In this document: one piece after another, positions 29,522-38,666 of the stretch
Position numbering within the stretch: position 1 is the stretch's first letter
How the letters are laid out: every line of letters starts with the position of its first letter
From: Neisseria musculi
Lineage (GTDB): Bacteria > Pseudomonadota > Gammaproteobacteria > Burkholderiales > Neisseriaceae
Assembly (NCBI RefSeq): GCF_014297595.2
Contig: NZ_CP060414.2
Location: forward strand, 992,001 to 1,056,000
Direction: 5' to 3'
DNA: 64,000 nt
Made by a program: the position numbers and the translations under genes
The notes under the pieces: generated by a model
What the model was told of the DNA's origin: nothing
The model's input: only the letters and a program-made list of their open reading frames with translations
Databases searched by the model: none

Positions 29522-30040
29522 TCAATAAACAACTGCCGAAGCTGCCTTTTCCAACCCTTGATTCAGTGATTCAACCATTGCTGTATAGCCGTCGCCGTTT
29601 TGCGGTGTTTCAATGTGAAAGGGACGGCTTTGCCCGTTCGGCCATACGGCATAACCGCTAATGAGCGTTTTGCCTTGATAATTTCCTTGAAAAGCTTCTA
29701 TATAAATTTTCAGTGTCTGCATACTGCTGCTTCTGGCCGCAGGTACAAAAACGTAGCGGCCGCCCAAGCGGTTGAGCTTATTGCTGAAACCTGATGCCAA
29801 TGCTTTATCCAGCGGGCTTGCCCACAGGTGGTTGCGGGCAAAGTTCACATGATAATCATCGGTTTGATATACCAGCCCGCCGTTATTGAGCGGATCGGCC
29901 AAATACACGTGCACGGCGATTTCGCTGCCGCTTTTGGCAGGAAGGGTGTATCGGCTGTCGGGCAGTGTGAAATATTGGGTAGCGGGCGTGCTACAGGCGC
30001 TCAGTGCGGCCAGCGCGCCTATCATCATCCATTTGCGCAT
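29522..30040 (-). CDS. pqiC: PqiC-type outer-membrane lipoprotein
   Basis: The 172-residue product starts with a lipoprotein signal peptide (lipobox SAC, Cys16) and carries the ABC-transport auxiliary (DUF330) domain typical of PqiC: QYFTLPDSRYTLP near the start and the closing LISGYAVWPNGQSRPFHI and NQGLEKAASAVV. In E. coli PqiC is an outer-membrane ring on which the PqiB needle docks. The start codon overlaps the pqiB stop by one base (TGATG), so translation is coupled. Confidence 0.88.
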   Translation of the reverse strand: MRKWMMIGALAALSACSTPATQYFTLPDSRYTLPAKSGSEIAVHVYLADPLNNGGLVYQTDDYHVNFARNHLWASPLDKALASGFSNKLNRLGGRYVFVPAARSSSMQTLKIYIEAFQGNYQGKTLISGYAVWPNGQSRPFHIETPQNGDGYTAMVESLNQGLEKAASAVVY

Positions 30041-31689
30041 CAGCGGCTTCCTTTCGGTATCGGATCTTTTATGTTACTGTTGAAAATCAGTGCGTTGGGT
30101 TTTTCTTTTAAGGTGTTTATCACGGGCTGTGCATCTTTCAGGGTTTTGTCGATACTCTGCAAAGTGCTCTGCACATCGCTGTAGAACGGCGACTGCGGCG
30201 ACACGCCCTGCAGGGTTTGGCGTAATCCGCGCAGGGTTTGGTTCAGCTCGCCGGGGATATTTTGTGTTTGCGGTTTGTTGATTAAGGCATTGGCCGCATT
30301 CAAAGTAGCCTTAAGTTCACGCAGTGTGCCGTTCAACTCACCCACAGTGTTTGCGAGCGGCAGTTTGTTGAGTTTTTCGAGCAGGCTGCCCAGTTGCGCC
30401 TGCAAATCGTCAAATCCGCTGCTGCGGGTGGCAATAACTACGTTGCCGTTATAGTCGGCAAATGGTTTGAGTTTGGCACTTTCAGACGGCCTGTCGTCCA
30501 GCTCTATCATTTTGCTGCCGGTTAATAGGTTGTTGCTGGAAATAGTGGCGGTTAAACCTTTGTTTAAGGCCGTCTGAAACTGGTTTTGCCAATATTCGCG
30601 GCTCTGCGCCCCGGCGTTAAGCTCTATGCGCTCCGGCTCGATGCGGATGCGCACGGGAATCCAGCCGTTTTCAAACAGTTTGAGGCTGTCGTTTTCGGCA
30701 AAATAAGGTACTTCGGCCACGGTGCCGATGTTGATGCCTTTATATTCTACCGGTGCGCCGCTCATCAAACCCCGCACGCTTTGTTTGAAAAAGGCGGTGT
30801 AATAGAGGGAGCGTTCGGTCGGCAGGTTGTCGATTTCGCTACGGTTGTTATAAAGCTCGAAAGTGTCATCGTTTACCGCCGGCCTGCCTTTGTCCCCTCC
30901 GGCCGGCGAAGCAAAGGAAATGGCACCGGAAAGCAAGGCGGGAATAGGGGCGGAATCCACGCTGATACCGTTACCGGTGGTTGCGATGCTGATGCCCCGT
31001 TGCAGCCAAAACTGGCTGTGTTCGCCCACCAGTTTGTCGTTGGGGCTTTGAATGAATACGGTGTAATTGACGGTTTGGTCTTTAGGGTTGAACTCGGCAT
31101 TTTCCACCACGCCCACACTGAAGTTTTCAAATAGCACCGGGCTGCCCACACCTATCATTTTGTCGTTGAGACCGATAAGTCTCAGGCGCAGGCCGTTTTG
31201 GCCGATAGCGGCGATCGGCGGGATATCGAGCACTTCAAAACGCTCTTCGGTTTCTTTGCTTTTACCGGGTGTAAAGGCAATATACGAGCCGGAAACTAAG
31301 GTATTGAGACCAGAAATTCCGCTTTGGTCGATGCGCGGCTTCACCACCCAGAATTGGGTGTCTTTACGCATCATGTCTTTTGCATCGGCAGTCAGGCGGG
31401 CGGTAACTTCCACGCCTTTTTGGTCGCTGCGCAGGCGGATGCGGGTTACCCGCCCTACTTCCACACTCAACACTTTCACCACGGTATTGTTTACTTCGAT
31501 GCCTTCGGCACTGTCCATCAACAAGGTGATTTCCGGCCCGCGGTTGCGGATGTCTTTCATCAGCAGCCACCCGCCTGCAATCAGGGCAATCAGCGGAATC
31601 AGCCAGATAACCGAGCTAAATAGGTTTGCTTTGCGCACCACAGCCGCAACGGGCTGATGGGGTTGTTTGTCGTTATCGTTACTCATCAT
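30040..31689 (-). CDS. pqiB: Intermembrane transport protein PqiB (MCE domains)
   Basis: PqiB is a periplasm-spanning tube of stacked MCE rings that helps move lipids between inner and outer membrane. The 549-residue product has one N-terminal membrane segment (about 25-45, LFSSVIWLIPLIALIAGGWLL) and three MCE/MlaD domains beginning near residues 50, 170 and 300 (for example GIEVNNTVVKVLSVEVGRVTRI and GAPVEYKGINIGTVAEV), followed by a coiled coil (about 430-510). It overlaps pqiA by four bases. The uptake sequences at about 30481 and 30573 lie inside the gene. Confidence 0.93.
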   Translation of the reverse strand: MMSNDNDKQPHQPVAAVVRKANLFSSVIWLIPLIALIAGGWLLMKDIRNRGPEITLLMDSAEGIEVNNTVVKVLSVEVGRVTRIRLRSDQKGVEVTARLTADAKDMMRKDTQFWVVKPRIDQSGISGLNTLVSGSYIAFTPGKSKETEERFEVLDIPPIAAIGQNGLRLRLIGLNDKMIGVGSPVLFENFSVGVVENAEFNPKDQTVNYTVFIQSPNDKLVGEHSQFWLQRGISIATTGNGISVDSAPIPALLSGAISFASPAGGDKGRPAVNDDTFELYNNRSEIDNLPTERSLYYTAFFKQSVRGLMSGAPVEYKGINIGTVAEVPYFAENDSLKLFENGWIPVRIRIEPERIELNAGAQSREYWQNQFQTALNKGLTATISSNNLLTGSKMIELDDRPSESAKLKPFADYNGNVVIATRSSGFDDLQAQLGSLLEKLNKLPLANTVGELNGTLRELKATLNAANALINKPQTQNIPGELNQTLRGLRQTLQGVSPQSPFYSDVQSTLQSIDKTLKDAQPVINTLKEKPNALIFNSNIKDPIPKGSR

Positions 31690-33011
31690 TCAGGTTGGCT
31701 TGCCGGCAGGTTTTCAGACGGCCTGTTTACAGATTGTTCAAAAGAGCGCGCTCTGTCCCACAAAAGGCGCGGGTCGAAAAAATAGGCGGAAAGCATGGTC
31801 AGCAACACCACCAGGCAGAAATATACCGCCGCCGGCCCCGGCACTACCCGCGCCACATAAGTGTGGAATGCACTCATCAGAATAATAATCACAAAAATAT
31901 CAATCATCGACCATTTGCCGATGGATTCGGTAAAGCGGTAAAGCCGCTGCATGGTGTGCACGCCGGCCGGCAAGCCGCAGCGCGCGCTGAGAATCAGCAC
32001 CAACATCAACACGATTTTTGCCCCCGGCACCAAAATGCTGGCACTGAAAATAATTGCGGCAATCAGCTTATCGCCTTCGTTCCACATATACACGATGCCG
32101 TTGAAAATGGTGTTTATCTGCACGGTGGCAGGATTGGAAGAAATCATAATCGGCAGCGCGTTGGCCGGAATATACAGCAGCACCGCCGCAATCAGAAACG
32201 CAATAGAGAGGCTCAGGCTCTTGGGGCGGCGCACATACAGATCGGATCCGCACACCCCGCAAGCTGCTTCTTCACGGCTGCGGAAATACAGACAATGGCT
32301 GCAGCAGACACGCCCTGCCGAGGCCGTCTGAACCGCATCACGGCCCAAAATACGGTGGATTTTATAATACACCCAATGCTGGGGAATCGACACCGAAGTG
32401 CGTATCAGCATCACCGAGAGCGCAAACATCAAATAGAATGCCGCACCAAATTCCACCTGCGCCACCGAAGAGAGTTTGATATACGCGACCAATGTCGAAA
32501 TAAAAAACACATCAACCATAATCCAGTGGCGCAGCCGAACCAGCGTTCGGGTGGCATAGAGCAGGCCGGGATATCCTCTGTTTTGCCACAATGCCGCATA
32601 TACATAAACACACAGCAATAAAAACAGCAGCGGCGTGCCAAACGTGAGCACAAACATCACTTCGGCCAAAAAGCCGAAATCGAGCAGCACCAAGCGTTTC
32701 ATCATCGAAGGCAGCGACAGGATCGAAGTTACCCCGGCCATCGTAACCGTAACAAACATCATGCTGTACACAAACACCATCAACACCAGCGAAGCCGCCG
32801 CATAGGCCAGCGGAGCAACATACGGATTGTTTTCCACCTCCACTACTTCATAACCGCAATTCGGGCAGTGCGCCTCCTGCCCCTGCCGCAAATACGGTAA
32901 CGCCATGCGCTGCCCGCATTCAGGGCAGTCGAGCATATGTGCCGGCAGTGCCGCATCTCGCTGCAGCGTATGGTAACGCCACCAACGGCGGTAGTTTCTA
33001 ACAAGTTTCAC
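31686..33011 (-). CDS. pqiA: Inner-membrane protein PqiA
   Basis: PqiA is the membrane partner of PqiB. The 441-residue product contains two repeated modules, each with a rubredoxin-like CXXC pair and four membrane segments. The first zinc-type ligands are CPECGQ and CPNCGYEV (about residues 29-55), the second CCSHCLYF and CGVCGSDL (about 235-260). Hydrophobic segments follow at about 70-200 and 275-420. The order pqiA-pqiB-pqiC on the minus strand is the classical operon. Confidence 0.93.
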   Translation of the reverse strand: MKLVRNYRRWWRYHTLQRDAALPAHMLDCPECGQRMALPYLRQGQEAHCPNCGYEVVEVENNPYVAPLAYAAASLVLMVFVYSMMFVTVTMAGVTSILSLPSMMKRLVLLDFGFLAEVMFVLTFGTPLLFLLLCVYVYAALWQNRGYPGLLYATRTLVRLRHWIMVDVFFISTLVAYIKLSSVAQVEFGAAFYLMFALSVMLIRTSVSIPQHWVYYKIHRILGRDAVQTASAGRVCCSHCLYFRSREEAACGVCGSDLYVRRPKSLSLSIAFLIAAVLLYIPANALPIMISSNPATVQINTIFNGIVYMWNEGDKLIAAIIFSASILVPGAKIVLMLVLILSARCGLPAGVHTMQRLYRFTESIGKWSMIDIFVIIILMSAFHTYVARVVPGPAAVYFCLVVLLTMLSAYFFDPRLLWDRARSFEQSVNRPSENLPASQPE

Positions 33012-33243
33012 AGCTGTTCAGACGGCCTCTTCCCGCCGGCAGACTCTAAAATAAAACGCTTATTATAGCCGATAAAGCGCTGTATTTTCGGATGATGGGT
33101 GTAAAAGACCGTCAGCACCGGCAACCTGTTCCGGCCGTCTGAATACACACCATAAAGCCCAAACAACAACCGCCGGCTATCTAAAAAATATAGATTAAAT
33201 CGGCGGTTTCATTGGTTTGGTTTGCAATAAGTTTCAGACGGCC
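33012..33243. other. Intergenic region between lemA and pqiA
   Basis: It contains two uptake sequences (near 33017 and 33132) and the presumed pqiA promoter region. No coding frame. Confidence 0.45.
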
Positions 33244-33831
33244 TTACATCAAAACACGCGGGCTGATGCTGATGGCGGTGTTGTCTTCAAATTTCAATAA
33301 GGCGGCATTTTTGTTGTGTCCGAGCAGCCCAGCCAGCACATTGGCCGGAAAGGATTGGCGCATGGTATTGTAAGAAACTGCTGAATCATTATAGGCTTGG
33401 CGCGCTACTGCCACCCTGCTTTCGGCATTGTCCAATGCTTCAATCAAACGGCGGATATCCGAATCCGACTTCAACTCGGGATGGCTCTGAATCACGCTCT
33501 GCAAATGGCGCAAAGCCGCATTCAATTCGGTTTCTACTGCACCTAAAGAAAGCAGCGAACTTTCGTCTATATTGGCCGATGCCGCCAGTAAAACTACTTC
33601 TGCACGTGCGCGGGCGGAAATAACCGCCTTTAAAACGGCAGGGGCATGGTTGAAATAATCTTTAGACACATCTGCTAAAGTAGGAATAATATCGTGGCGG
33701 CGCTTGAGTTGGATTTGAATTTGCGAAAAAGCCTTGAGATATTGCTTCTTTCCCACCAGTAAACGTTTATAAACCATTATCGGCAGCAACAAACAGAAAA
33801 CAATCAGAAGCGAAGTGAGAAGCGGTTCCAT
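33244..33831 (-). CDS. lemA: LemA family protein
   Basis: LemA proteins are membrane-anchored helical-bundle proteins of poorly known function. This 195-residue product has one N-terminal membrane segment (about 5-22, LLTSLLIVFCLLLPIMVY), then QIQIQLKRRHDIIPTLAD, the long helices of the bundle, and the family signature RVAVARQAYNDSAVSYNTMRQSFPANVLAGL. The usual partner gene (a DUF2207 or Zn-metallopeptidase gene) is absent here. Confidence 0.9.
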   Translation of the reverse strand: MEPLLTSLLIVFCLLLPIMVYKRLLVGKKQYLKAFSQIQIQLKRRHDIIPTLADVSKDYFNHAPAVLKAVISARARAEVVLLAASANIDESSLLSLGAVETELNAALRHLQSVIQSHPELKSDSDIRRLIEALDNAESRVAVARQAYNDSAVSYNTMRQSFPANVLAGLLGHNKNAALLKFEDNTAISISPRVLM

Positions 33832-34243
33832 GATAAATCCTTTTTAATCGGTTATTCCCGCGTGATTGCCGGGCTTTTTTTCATTTTGGTTATCAACGGT
33901 GTGATTATAACCAATCAAAATAATTGTATCTATATGTTAAATTATGCAAGAATATATTCAGCAAAAAATGTTGTTTTCTTGCACCGCTCCACAGAAACAT
34001 ATCTTGTCTGTATCTGTGAATAGATCTGATCTCCGATAAAGAAAATGCAAGCCGGAGGGCTGTGGATAGTGTCGAATACAAGGTGGGGCAGCGCTCGAAC
34101 TGCGCTAACTGCTGCACAAAAGACTTGGGGAAACGGGCAGTTGGACATTTATCTGGCAGACAACAGCAGCCCACACACTCAACAAAAGGAAGATGAGCAA
34201 TGAACATGTACAAGGTGCCTTTTCCAATAAACGCGAGGTTTTG
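33832..34243. other. AT-rich gap upstream of the DUF3304 pseudogene
   Basis: Only short frames without support. The region between lemA and the decayed lipoprotein shows no repeats or uptake sequences, unlike most intergenic regions in this window, consistent with acquired DNA. Confidence 0.4.
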
Positions 34244-34813
34244 ATGTGGCTCAAAAGCCTGTGCCTGTGCGGCTTGCTGGTATTAGGCGCTTGTGAAGCC
34301 AAACCGCCCAAGGAAGAAACATATCCGGCCAGCATGGCAGGAGCCAATTACACGCGAAAAGGCGTACAGGCGTTTTATGTGAACGGTGCTTGGGGAGGTG
34401 GGATTGGCAGTTATAGCGGAGGGGAGTGGTGGTGTTTGTTGCGTGACCTTGCCCATAAAATGGCGCCCTGGCCTGGATGCGGAAGTGGAATGGCGGATCG
34501 GTCATTTTCAAAAAGAGGGTCGTTTTATGACGGGCGAGGAAAGAAATGCACTCTCTACCCAAGAGCTGAGTGAAAAGCACTGGGTCCAGCGCCATCTCAA
34601 ACGCCATGTACCGATTGAGCCTTATGAACCGGATGGGGGCAGTATGCAGGTGATTTTTTACCCAATGATGAGGCAAAGATTTATGTATCGAACTGAGCGC
34701 CTTATAGCCCCAATCACCTGCGCTATCACTTGTGGCAGCAATCAGAGCGCGATCCCCAACGGATCCAGTTTGAAGCCGAGCAGCAAAAGCGTGACGAAAA
34801 AGAAGGATATTGA
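34244..34813 (+). pseudogene. DUF3304 lipoprotein, frameshifted
   Basis: ATG at 34244 opens a lipoprotein signal (lipobox LGAC, Cys17). The mature start ANYTRKGVQAFYVNGAWGGG is the DUF3304 signature. The frame breaks near 34425 and continues as VCCVTLPIKWRPGLDAEVEW (normal next block of this family), then breaks again near 34660; the C-terminal part ends at a TGA (34811-34813) after an in-frame stop. DUF3304 lipoproteins of Neisseria and Burkholderia commonly sit beside type VI secretion lipase effectors and are suspected immunity factors. This copy cannot make a full protein. Confidence 0.65.
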
Positions 34814-34816
34814 GAA

Positions 34817-35038
34817 ATGGCCCTGCAACCTTTGCCCCAGAGCCTGCTGTTCTTGCGCGCTCAAGGGGCGCAAGAACAGCAGCGCCGTGCTGCGGCCTTG
34901 GCCTGCGTGAACAGCCCAGCCAAGCCCGATTGCAAACGCAATATTTCCATTGGCATCTTTGTCATTGTTGTGACAGGCCGGCTATATCGCCATGCTTTCA
35001 CATATTTATTGGTAAACCGGCATACAAACAATGATTAA
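34817..35038 (+). pseudogene. Possible truncated start of a DUF2235-type T6SS effector
   Basis: A 73-codon frame starts three bases after the DUF3304 remnant. Its first 50 residues (MALQPLPQSLLF, a Gln/Arg-rich helix, then CKRNISIGIF) resemble the N-terminal lead-in of DUF2235 alpha/beta-hydrolase effectors, in which ISIGIFFDGTNNN would follow. Here the sequence leaves that pattern exactly after IGIF and ends after 24 unrelated residues. The likeness is short, so this is a tentative call; the position directly after DUF3304 supports it. Confidence 0.35.
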
Positions 35039-35748
35039 CAACAGTCTGCGTTTAAGAAACGGCTTTTGATTTTAGCCATACCCAAGACCATTTCAGCATT
35101 CTGCAGGACTTGTCCGTATTCCGGCAGTATGTGTACCCCGCCCACACTTTTCTGCAACACCAGCCCATACACTGCCGCCTTATGCGGCCACCAGCGGTTG
35201 CCTGCCGCTTCCATAAAATGACACAGCCGCAACAGCTTCTCGTTGTCGAAAGGGGGCACATAAACCATAAACTGACCAAAAACGACTTCAAACCCCAAAG
35301 CTTTTGCATTCGCTTTTAGCGTTTGCAGAGGCAGGCAAAATTTTTTGTCGGGCAACAGCACACCGTCAAACCAATTACTACATCCCCACAACGAATAAGG
35401 GTTAAACCCCGTCAGCACTACTTTTCCTTCCGGTTTCATCACGCGGTAAGCTTCAGCAAGCGTAACATAGGGAACTCCGCTGCATTCCAGTGTATGCGGC
35501 ATCAATAATACATCTACCGACTCATCTGCCCATGCCCACACGCCTGCATCCATATAAAAATCGCGACTATTGCAAAGCCATGTGCCGAGCGGCTCCAACC
35601 AGCCGCACATACCTGCCTGAACAGCTATCTGCATTTCGCCACAGAAGTAAAACCGCTTGAAAAAGCTTTTTTCCCAACCAGCGACATATTGCCCTGCTAC
35701 TGTTTGTAAAAACCAGTTATCAAACATTTCCAAATTCATATCATTCAA
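35035..35748 (-). CDS. Class I SAM-dependent methyltransferase (YafS-like)
   Basis: The 237-residue product is a methyltransferase-11 type protein. It has the acidic segment DESVDVLLMPHTLECSGVPYVTLAEAYRVMKPEGKVVLTGFNPYS, in which the MPHTLE and RVMKPEGKV blocks match the post-I and III motifs; the glycine-rich motif I is weak (CGWLEPLGTW). It lies divergent from mltD, as yafS does near mltD in E. coli, which supports the YafS-like assignment. The methyl acceptor is unknown. Confidence 0.8.
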   Translation of the reverse strand: MNDMNLEMFDNWFLQTVAGQYVAGWEKSFFKRFYFCGEMQIAVQAGMCGWLEPLGTWLCNSRDFYMDAGVWAWADESVDVLLMPHTLECSGVPYVTLAEAYRVMKPEGKVVLTGFNPYSLWGCSNWFDGVLLPDKKFCLPLQTLKANAKALGFEVVFGQFMVYVPPFDNEKLLRLCHFMEAAGNRWWPHKAAVYGLVLQKSVGGVHILPEYGQVLQNAEMVLGMAKIKSRFLNADCC

Positions 35749-35938
35749 ACTTTAATTGAATTTCGAACAATCATAACAATATATAAAATATATCTGAAAA
35801 AATTATTTTAAAAAATATGATTTACATGGTAAGTATTTTAATTGCTTCAGATATTTCCGGATAACTTCTTGACTTCATGCCTTTAAAATATTACCATCCC
35901 TTATATTCAAAATCACTATCTCCGAATTTACAAAGACT

Positions 35939-38062
35939 ATGGCCAAACTAAAATCTATAGCCTTAGCCGTTACCGGCGTATCGGCAGTTTCAGGTGCAAC
36001 ATACACCTACGCAGCTCCTTCCAGTCAAACAGCAGGTATGGCAATGATGCGCTTGAATTCATCATTACTTGATCAAGAGAAAAGAAGCCAAAATAATCTT
36101 GCGTCCGGCAGTTTGTGGAATGCCATGCGTAAAGATTTCCGTATGGCCGAAGTTAATTCCAATTTGGTGCGCAGTCACGAAAATAAATTTTCTGCCAGCC
36201 GCGCCTATTTCGACCGTACCATCAACCGCAGCAAACCCTATATGTATCATATTGCGAATGAAGTCAAAAAACGCAATATGCCCGCCGAAATCGCCCTACT
36301 CCCTTTCATTGAAAGCGCATTTGTTACCAAAGCCAGATCCCATGTAGGTGCCTCGGGTTTATGGCAGTTTATGCCCGCCACAGGCCGTCACTTCGGGTTG
36401 GAACGCACCGCCTTATATGATGGCCGCCACGATGTATATGCCGCCACCAACGCCGCATTGAATTATCTTGAATATCTCCACGGCATGTTTGGTGACTGGT
36501 CATTGGCATTGGCTGCTTACAACTGGGGTGAAGGCAATGTCAGCCGCGCAATCAACCGTGCACGGGCACAAGGCTTGGCTCCCGTTTATGAAAACCTGCG
36601 AATGCCCGCAGAAACCCGCAATTATGTTCCCAAACTGCTTGCTGTTCGCAACATCGTGAAAAACCCCCACGCTTTCGGCATGGGCTTGAGCGATATTGAA
36701 AACAAACCTTATTTCAAAGCCGTAAATATAGATAAACCCATTGATACAAGAGCTATTGCGCGCTTGGCCAATATTAGCGAAAGTGAATTTTTGGCTCTGA
36801 ACCCGGCGTTCAATGTACCTGTTTTTGTACCGAAAGCCAACCGCAAACTGCTGCTGCCGGCTCATGCCACCTCTACATTTGAGAAAAACTACCGCAATGC
36901 CAAGTCTGACGAATTGCTTTCTTGGGACGTTTACACCGCCGGCGGAAAAACCAGTTTGAACCGTATTGCCGCCGAAGCTGGCATGGATATAACCGAACTC
37001 AAACGTTTGAACAATACTAACAGCGATTCGCTCAACTCTGGCCGCAATCTGTTGGTGGCTAAAAACAGCATTAAAGGCAAAAGCACCAATGACTACAACT
37101 ATGTTCGCATCGAAACTGAACGCAGCCCCTTACCCAACAGTTACAACACCAATACAGCCTCTCTAAAACAGATCAACGGTTCTGATGTCAAAATAGCTGA
37201 ATCCAGTTCGGCTCCAATTGCCATTCTGACAGGCCAAACAAAACCTGTTTCGGAACAAAGCAGCACCTCACTGGCACCCGTTTCCATTGCAGCCTCTCTG
37301 ATTGCCCCCAACCAACTTCCTGAAAAAGTAGGTAACACAGCCAATTCCGTTAAGATAGAGAAGACTAATCTTACCGCAGTTCAGGCCCCAGAAACCACAA
37401 CAATTGCTATTGCGGAGCCCCTGCCCCTGCCTACGCAAACCTCTGCAACCCCTATTTCGGAACAACCGACCCCCTCTGACGAATCTGCCGATGTTGCCGT
37501 AAACGACACCTCTCTGCCCAACCGTACCCCCCAAGCCACCCAGCCTACAGACCCCTTGCTGGCACTGGTTAATGACACAGAACAGCAACGCTTGAATGCT
37601 GCCGACAGCATTAAAAACACACTAGCCCAATTAGAGGCCGAAGAAACTGCCAACAAAGCCCGTGTTAACCGTATTGTTGCCAGCCGCAGTAAACAGCAGC
37701 AACGTACCGAAGCCCGCTTAGCTCGAGCCAATGCAGCTGCGCAACATGCCAATAATACCCACCGAGTAGAAGCCGGTGATACTTTGTTCAATATTTCCCA
37801 GCGTTATAACTTAACCGTAGCTGATTTGATTACCGTAAACAATATCAAAGGTAACAGTATCCGCAAAGGCCAAGTATTAAAAGTAACCGCAGCCTCTACC
37901 CAGCGGAATGCCGTACGTAATGTCTCTTATACTGTACGCAAAGGTGATACACTCAACACGATTGCCAGCCGCTTTAATGTTGATGTAAACGATATCCGCC
38001 GTTGGAACCGAAATACCCGCACAGTAACACCGGGCCAACGCTTAAAACTAATCGGCAGTTGA
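35939..38062 (+). CDS. mltD: Membrane-bound lytic murein transglycosylase D with LysM domains
   Basis: MltD cleaves the glycan strands of peptidoglycan to anhydromuramyl products. The 707-residue product has an N-terminal signal peptide (no lipobox Cys, so likely periplasmic rather than a lipoprotein), the family 1 lytic transglycosylase domain (about 95-250) with catalytic Glu125 in LLPFIESAFV and GASGLWQFMPATGRHFGL, NYVPKLLAV, a LysM-like segment near 330-375, a long Ser/Thr/Pro-rich linker (about 390-600) and two C-terminal LysM domains (HRVEAGDTLFNIS and SYTVRKGDTLNTIA). The extended linker is longer than in E. coli MltD. Confidence 0.93.
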   Translation: MAKLKSIALAVTGVSAVSGATYTYAAPSSQTAGMAMMRLNSSLLDQEKRSQNNLASGSLWNAMRKDFRMAEVNSNLVRSHENKFSASRAYFDRTINRSKPYMYHIANEVKKRNMPAEIALLPFIESAFVTKARSHVGASGLWQFMPATGRHFGLERTALYDGRHDVYAATNAALNYLEYLHGMFGDWSLALAAYNWGEGNVSRAINRARAQGLAPVYENLRMPAETRNYVPKLLAVRNIVKNPHAFGMGLSDIENKPYFKAVNIDKPIDTRAIARLANISESEFLALNPAFNVPVFVPKANRKLLLPAHATSTFEKNYRNAKSDELLSWDVYTAGGKTSLNRIAAEAGMDITELKRLNNTNSDSLNSGRNLLVAKNSIKGKSTNDYNYVRIETERSPLPNSYNTNTASLKQINGSDVKIAESSSAPIAILTGQTKPVSEQSSTSLAPVSIAASLIAPNQLPEKVGNTANSVKIEKTNLTAVQAPETTTIAIAEPLPLPTQTSATPISEQPTPSDESADVAVNDTSLPNRTPQATQPTDPLLALVNDTEQQRLNAADSIKNTLAQLEAEETANKARVNRIVASRSKQQQRTEARLARANAAAQHANNTHRVEAGDTLFNISQRYNLTVADLITVNNIKGNSIRKGQVLKVTAASTQRNAVRNVSYTVRKGDTLNTIASRFNVDVNDIRRWNRNTRTVTPGQRLKLIGS

Positions 38063-38095
38063 CTTTATTCATAAACTTATATAGTGAAAAAGTAA

Positions 38096-38138
38096 AATAA
38101 GATACCTGATGGTTTATATCCATCGGGTATCTTATTTT
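38096..38138 (+). terminator. Rho-independent terminator of mltD
   Basis: AATAAGATACCTGATGG pairs with CCATCGGGTATCTTATT around a seven-base loop, ending in T residues, 34 bases after the mltD stop. Confidence 0.9.
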
Positions 38139-38500
38139 CGGGCAGCCTCAATCTTTGGAAAGGTCGAGTTGATTACATTTTTTTCTAAACAGCTTTTATT
38201 TCTACCAAAATGATTATTTCGTGATTTTTAGTACCATCAAGAAGGGTCGTCTGAAAGAGCGACCGGCATCAGCCAACGTGTTTTAATGTAAAGCCGTCTG
38301 AAACGCTACACTGGCATCAGTAGGTGGATGAAGTATGGGCAATGATATCAGTTTCAATGAAGACAGCACACAAAATAAAGATTAAGAAGCGCGTATAACA
38401 GCCTGAAACGCAATCTACCTTATCTGTTTGCTTTTGAGCAAGACAAGGAATCGGAGATTAAGCCTAATTCAGCAACCTCCAAAATAGGAGGGTGACAAAG
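38139..38500. other. Gene-free stretch at the edge of the prophage region
   Basis: No gene. One uptake sequence lies near 38292 and one variant with the core GTCGTCTGAA (the mucosa-type dialect) near 38245. A small stem CCTCC/GGAGG lies near 38477-38491. Confidence 0.4.
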
Positions 38501-38570
38501 AAAAAAAGCCTAAACGTTGTTTAGGGCTTTTAAAACTTGGCTCCCCGTTCTAGCCCAGATGCGAACCAAA
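38501..38570 (-). other. tRNA 3'-end-like fragment plus terminator, possible att site
   Basis: On the minus strand a stretch with GGTTCG and, after an irregular arm, GGGGAGCCA (38546-38538) resembles the T arm and acceptor end of a tRNA (closest to tRNA-Asn of betaproteobacteria). It is directly followed by a rho-independent terminator (AAGCCCTAAAC, AAC, GTTTAGGCTT and a T run, 38530-38501). A displaced tRNA 3' end with its terminator is what remains at one edge when a phage integrates in a tRNA gene. The arm is degenerate, so the call is tentative. Confidence 0.35.
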
Positions 38571-38609
38571 GTTTTATCTATTCAGTTACCTAAATAATTC
38601 TCGAAAGCG

Positions 38610-38638
38610 GCGTGATTGTTAAAAATCACGCTGTTTTA
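38610..38638 (+). terminator. Hairpin before the phage genes
   Basis: GCGTGATT and AATCACGC enclose a six-base loop, followed by TGTTTTAGTTTT. It precedes the terminase-like gene by about 35 bases and is palindromic, so it could act on either strand. Confidence 0.55.
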
Positions 38639-38666
38639 GTTTTGCCTTTGGCCATTTAATGGCGGT

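Noticed and set aside
34251..34676. A 141-codon minus-strand frame over the DUF3304 remnant
   Set aside because: The plus strand carries the lipobox and DUF3304 blocks in order; the minus frame has no recognisable features.
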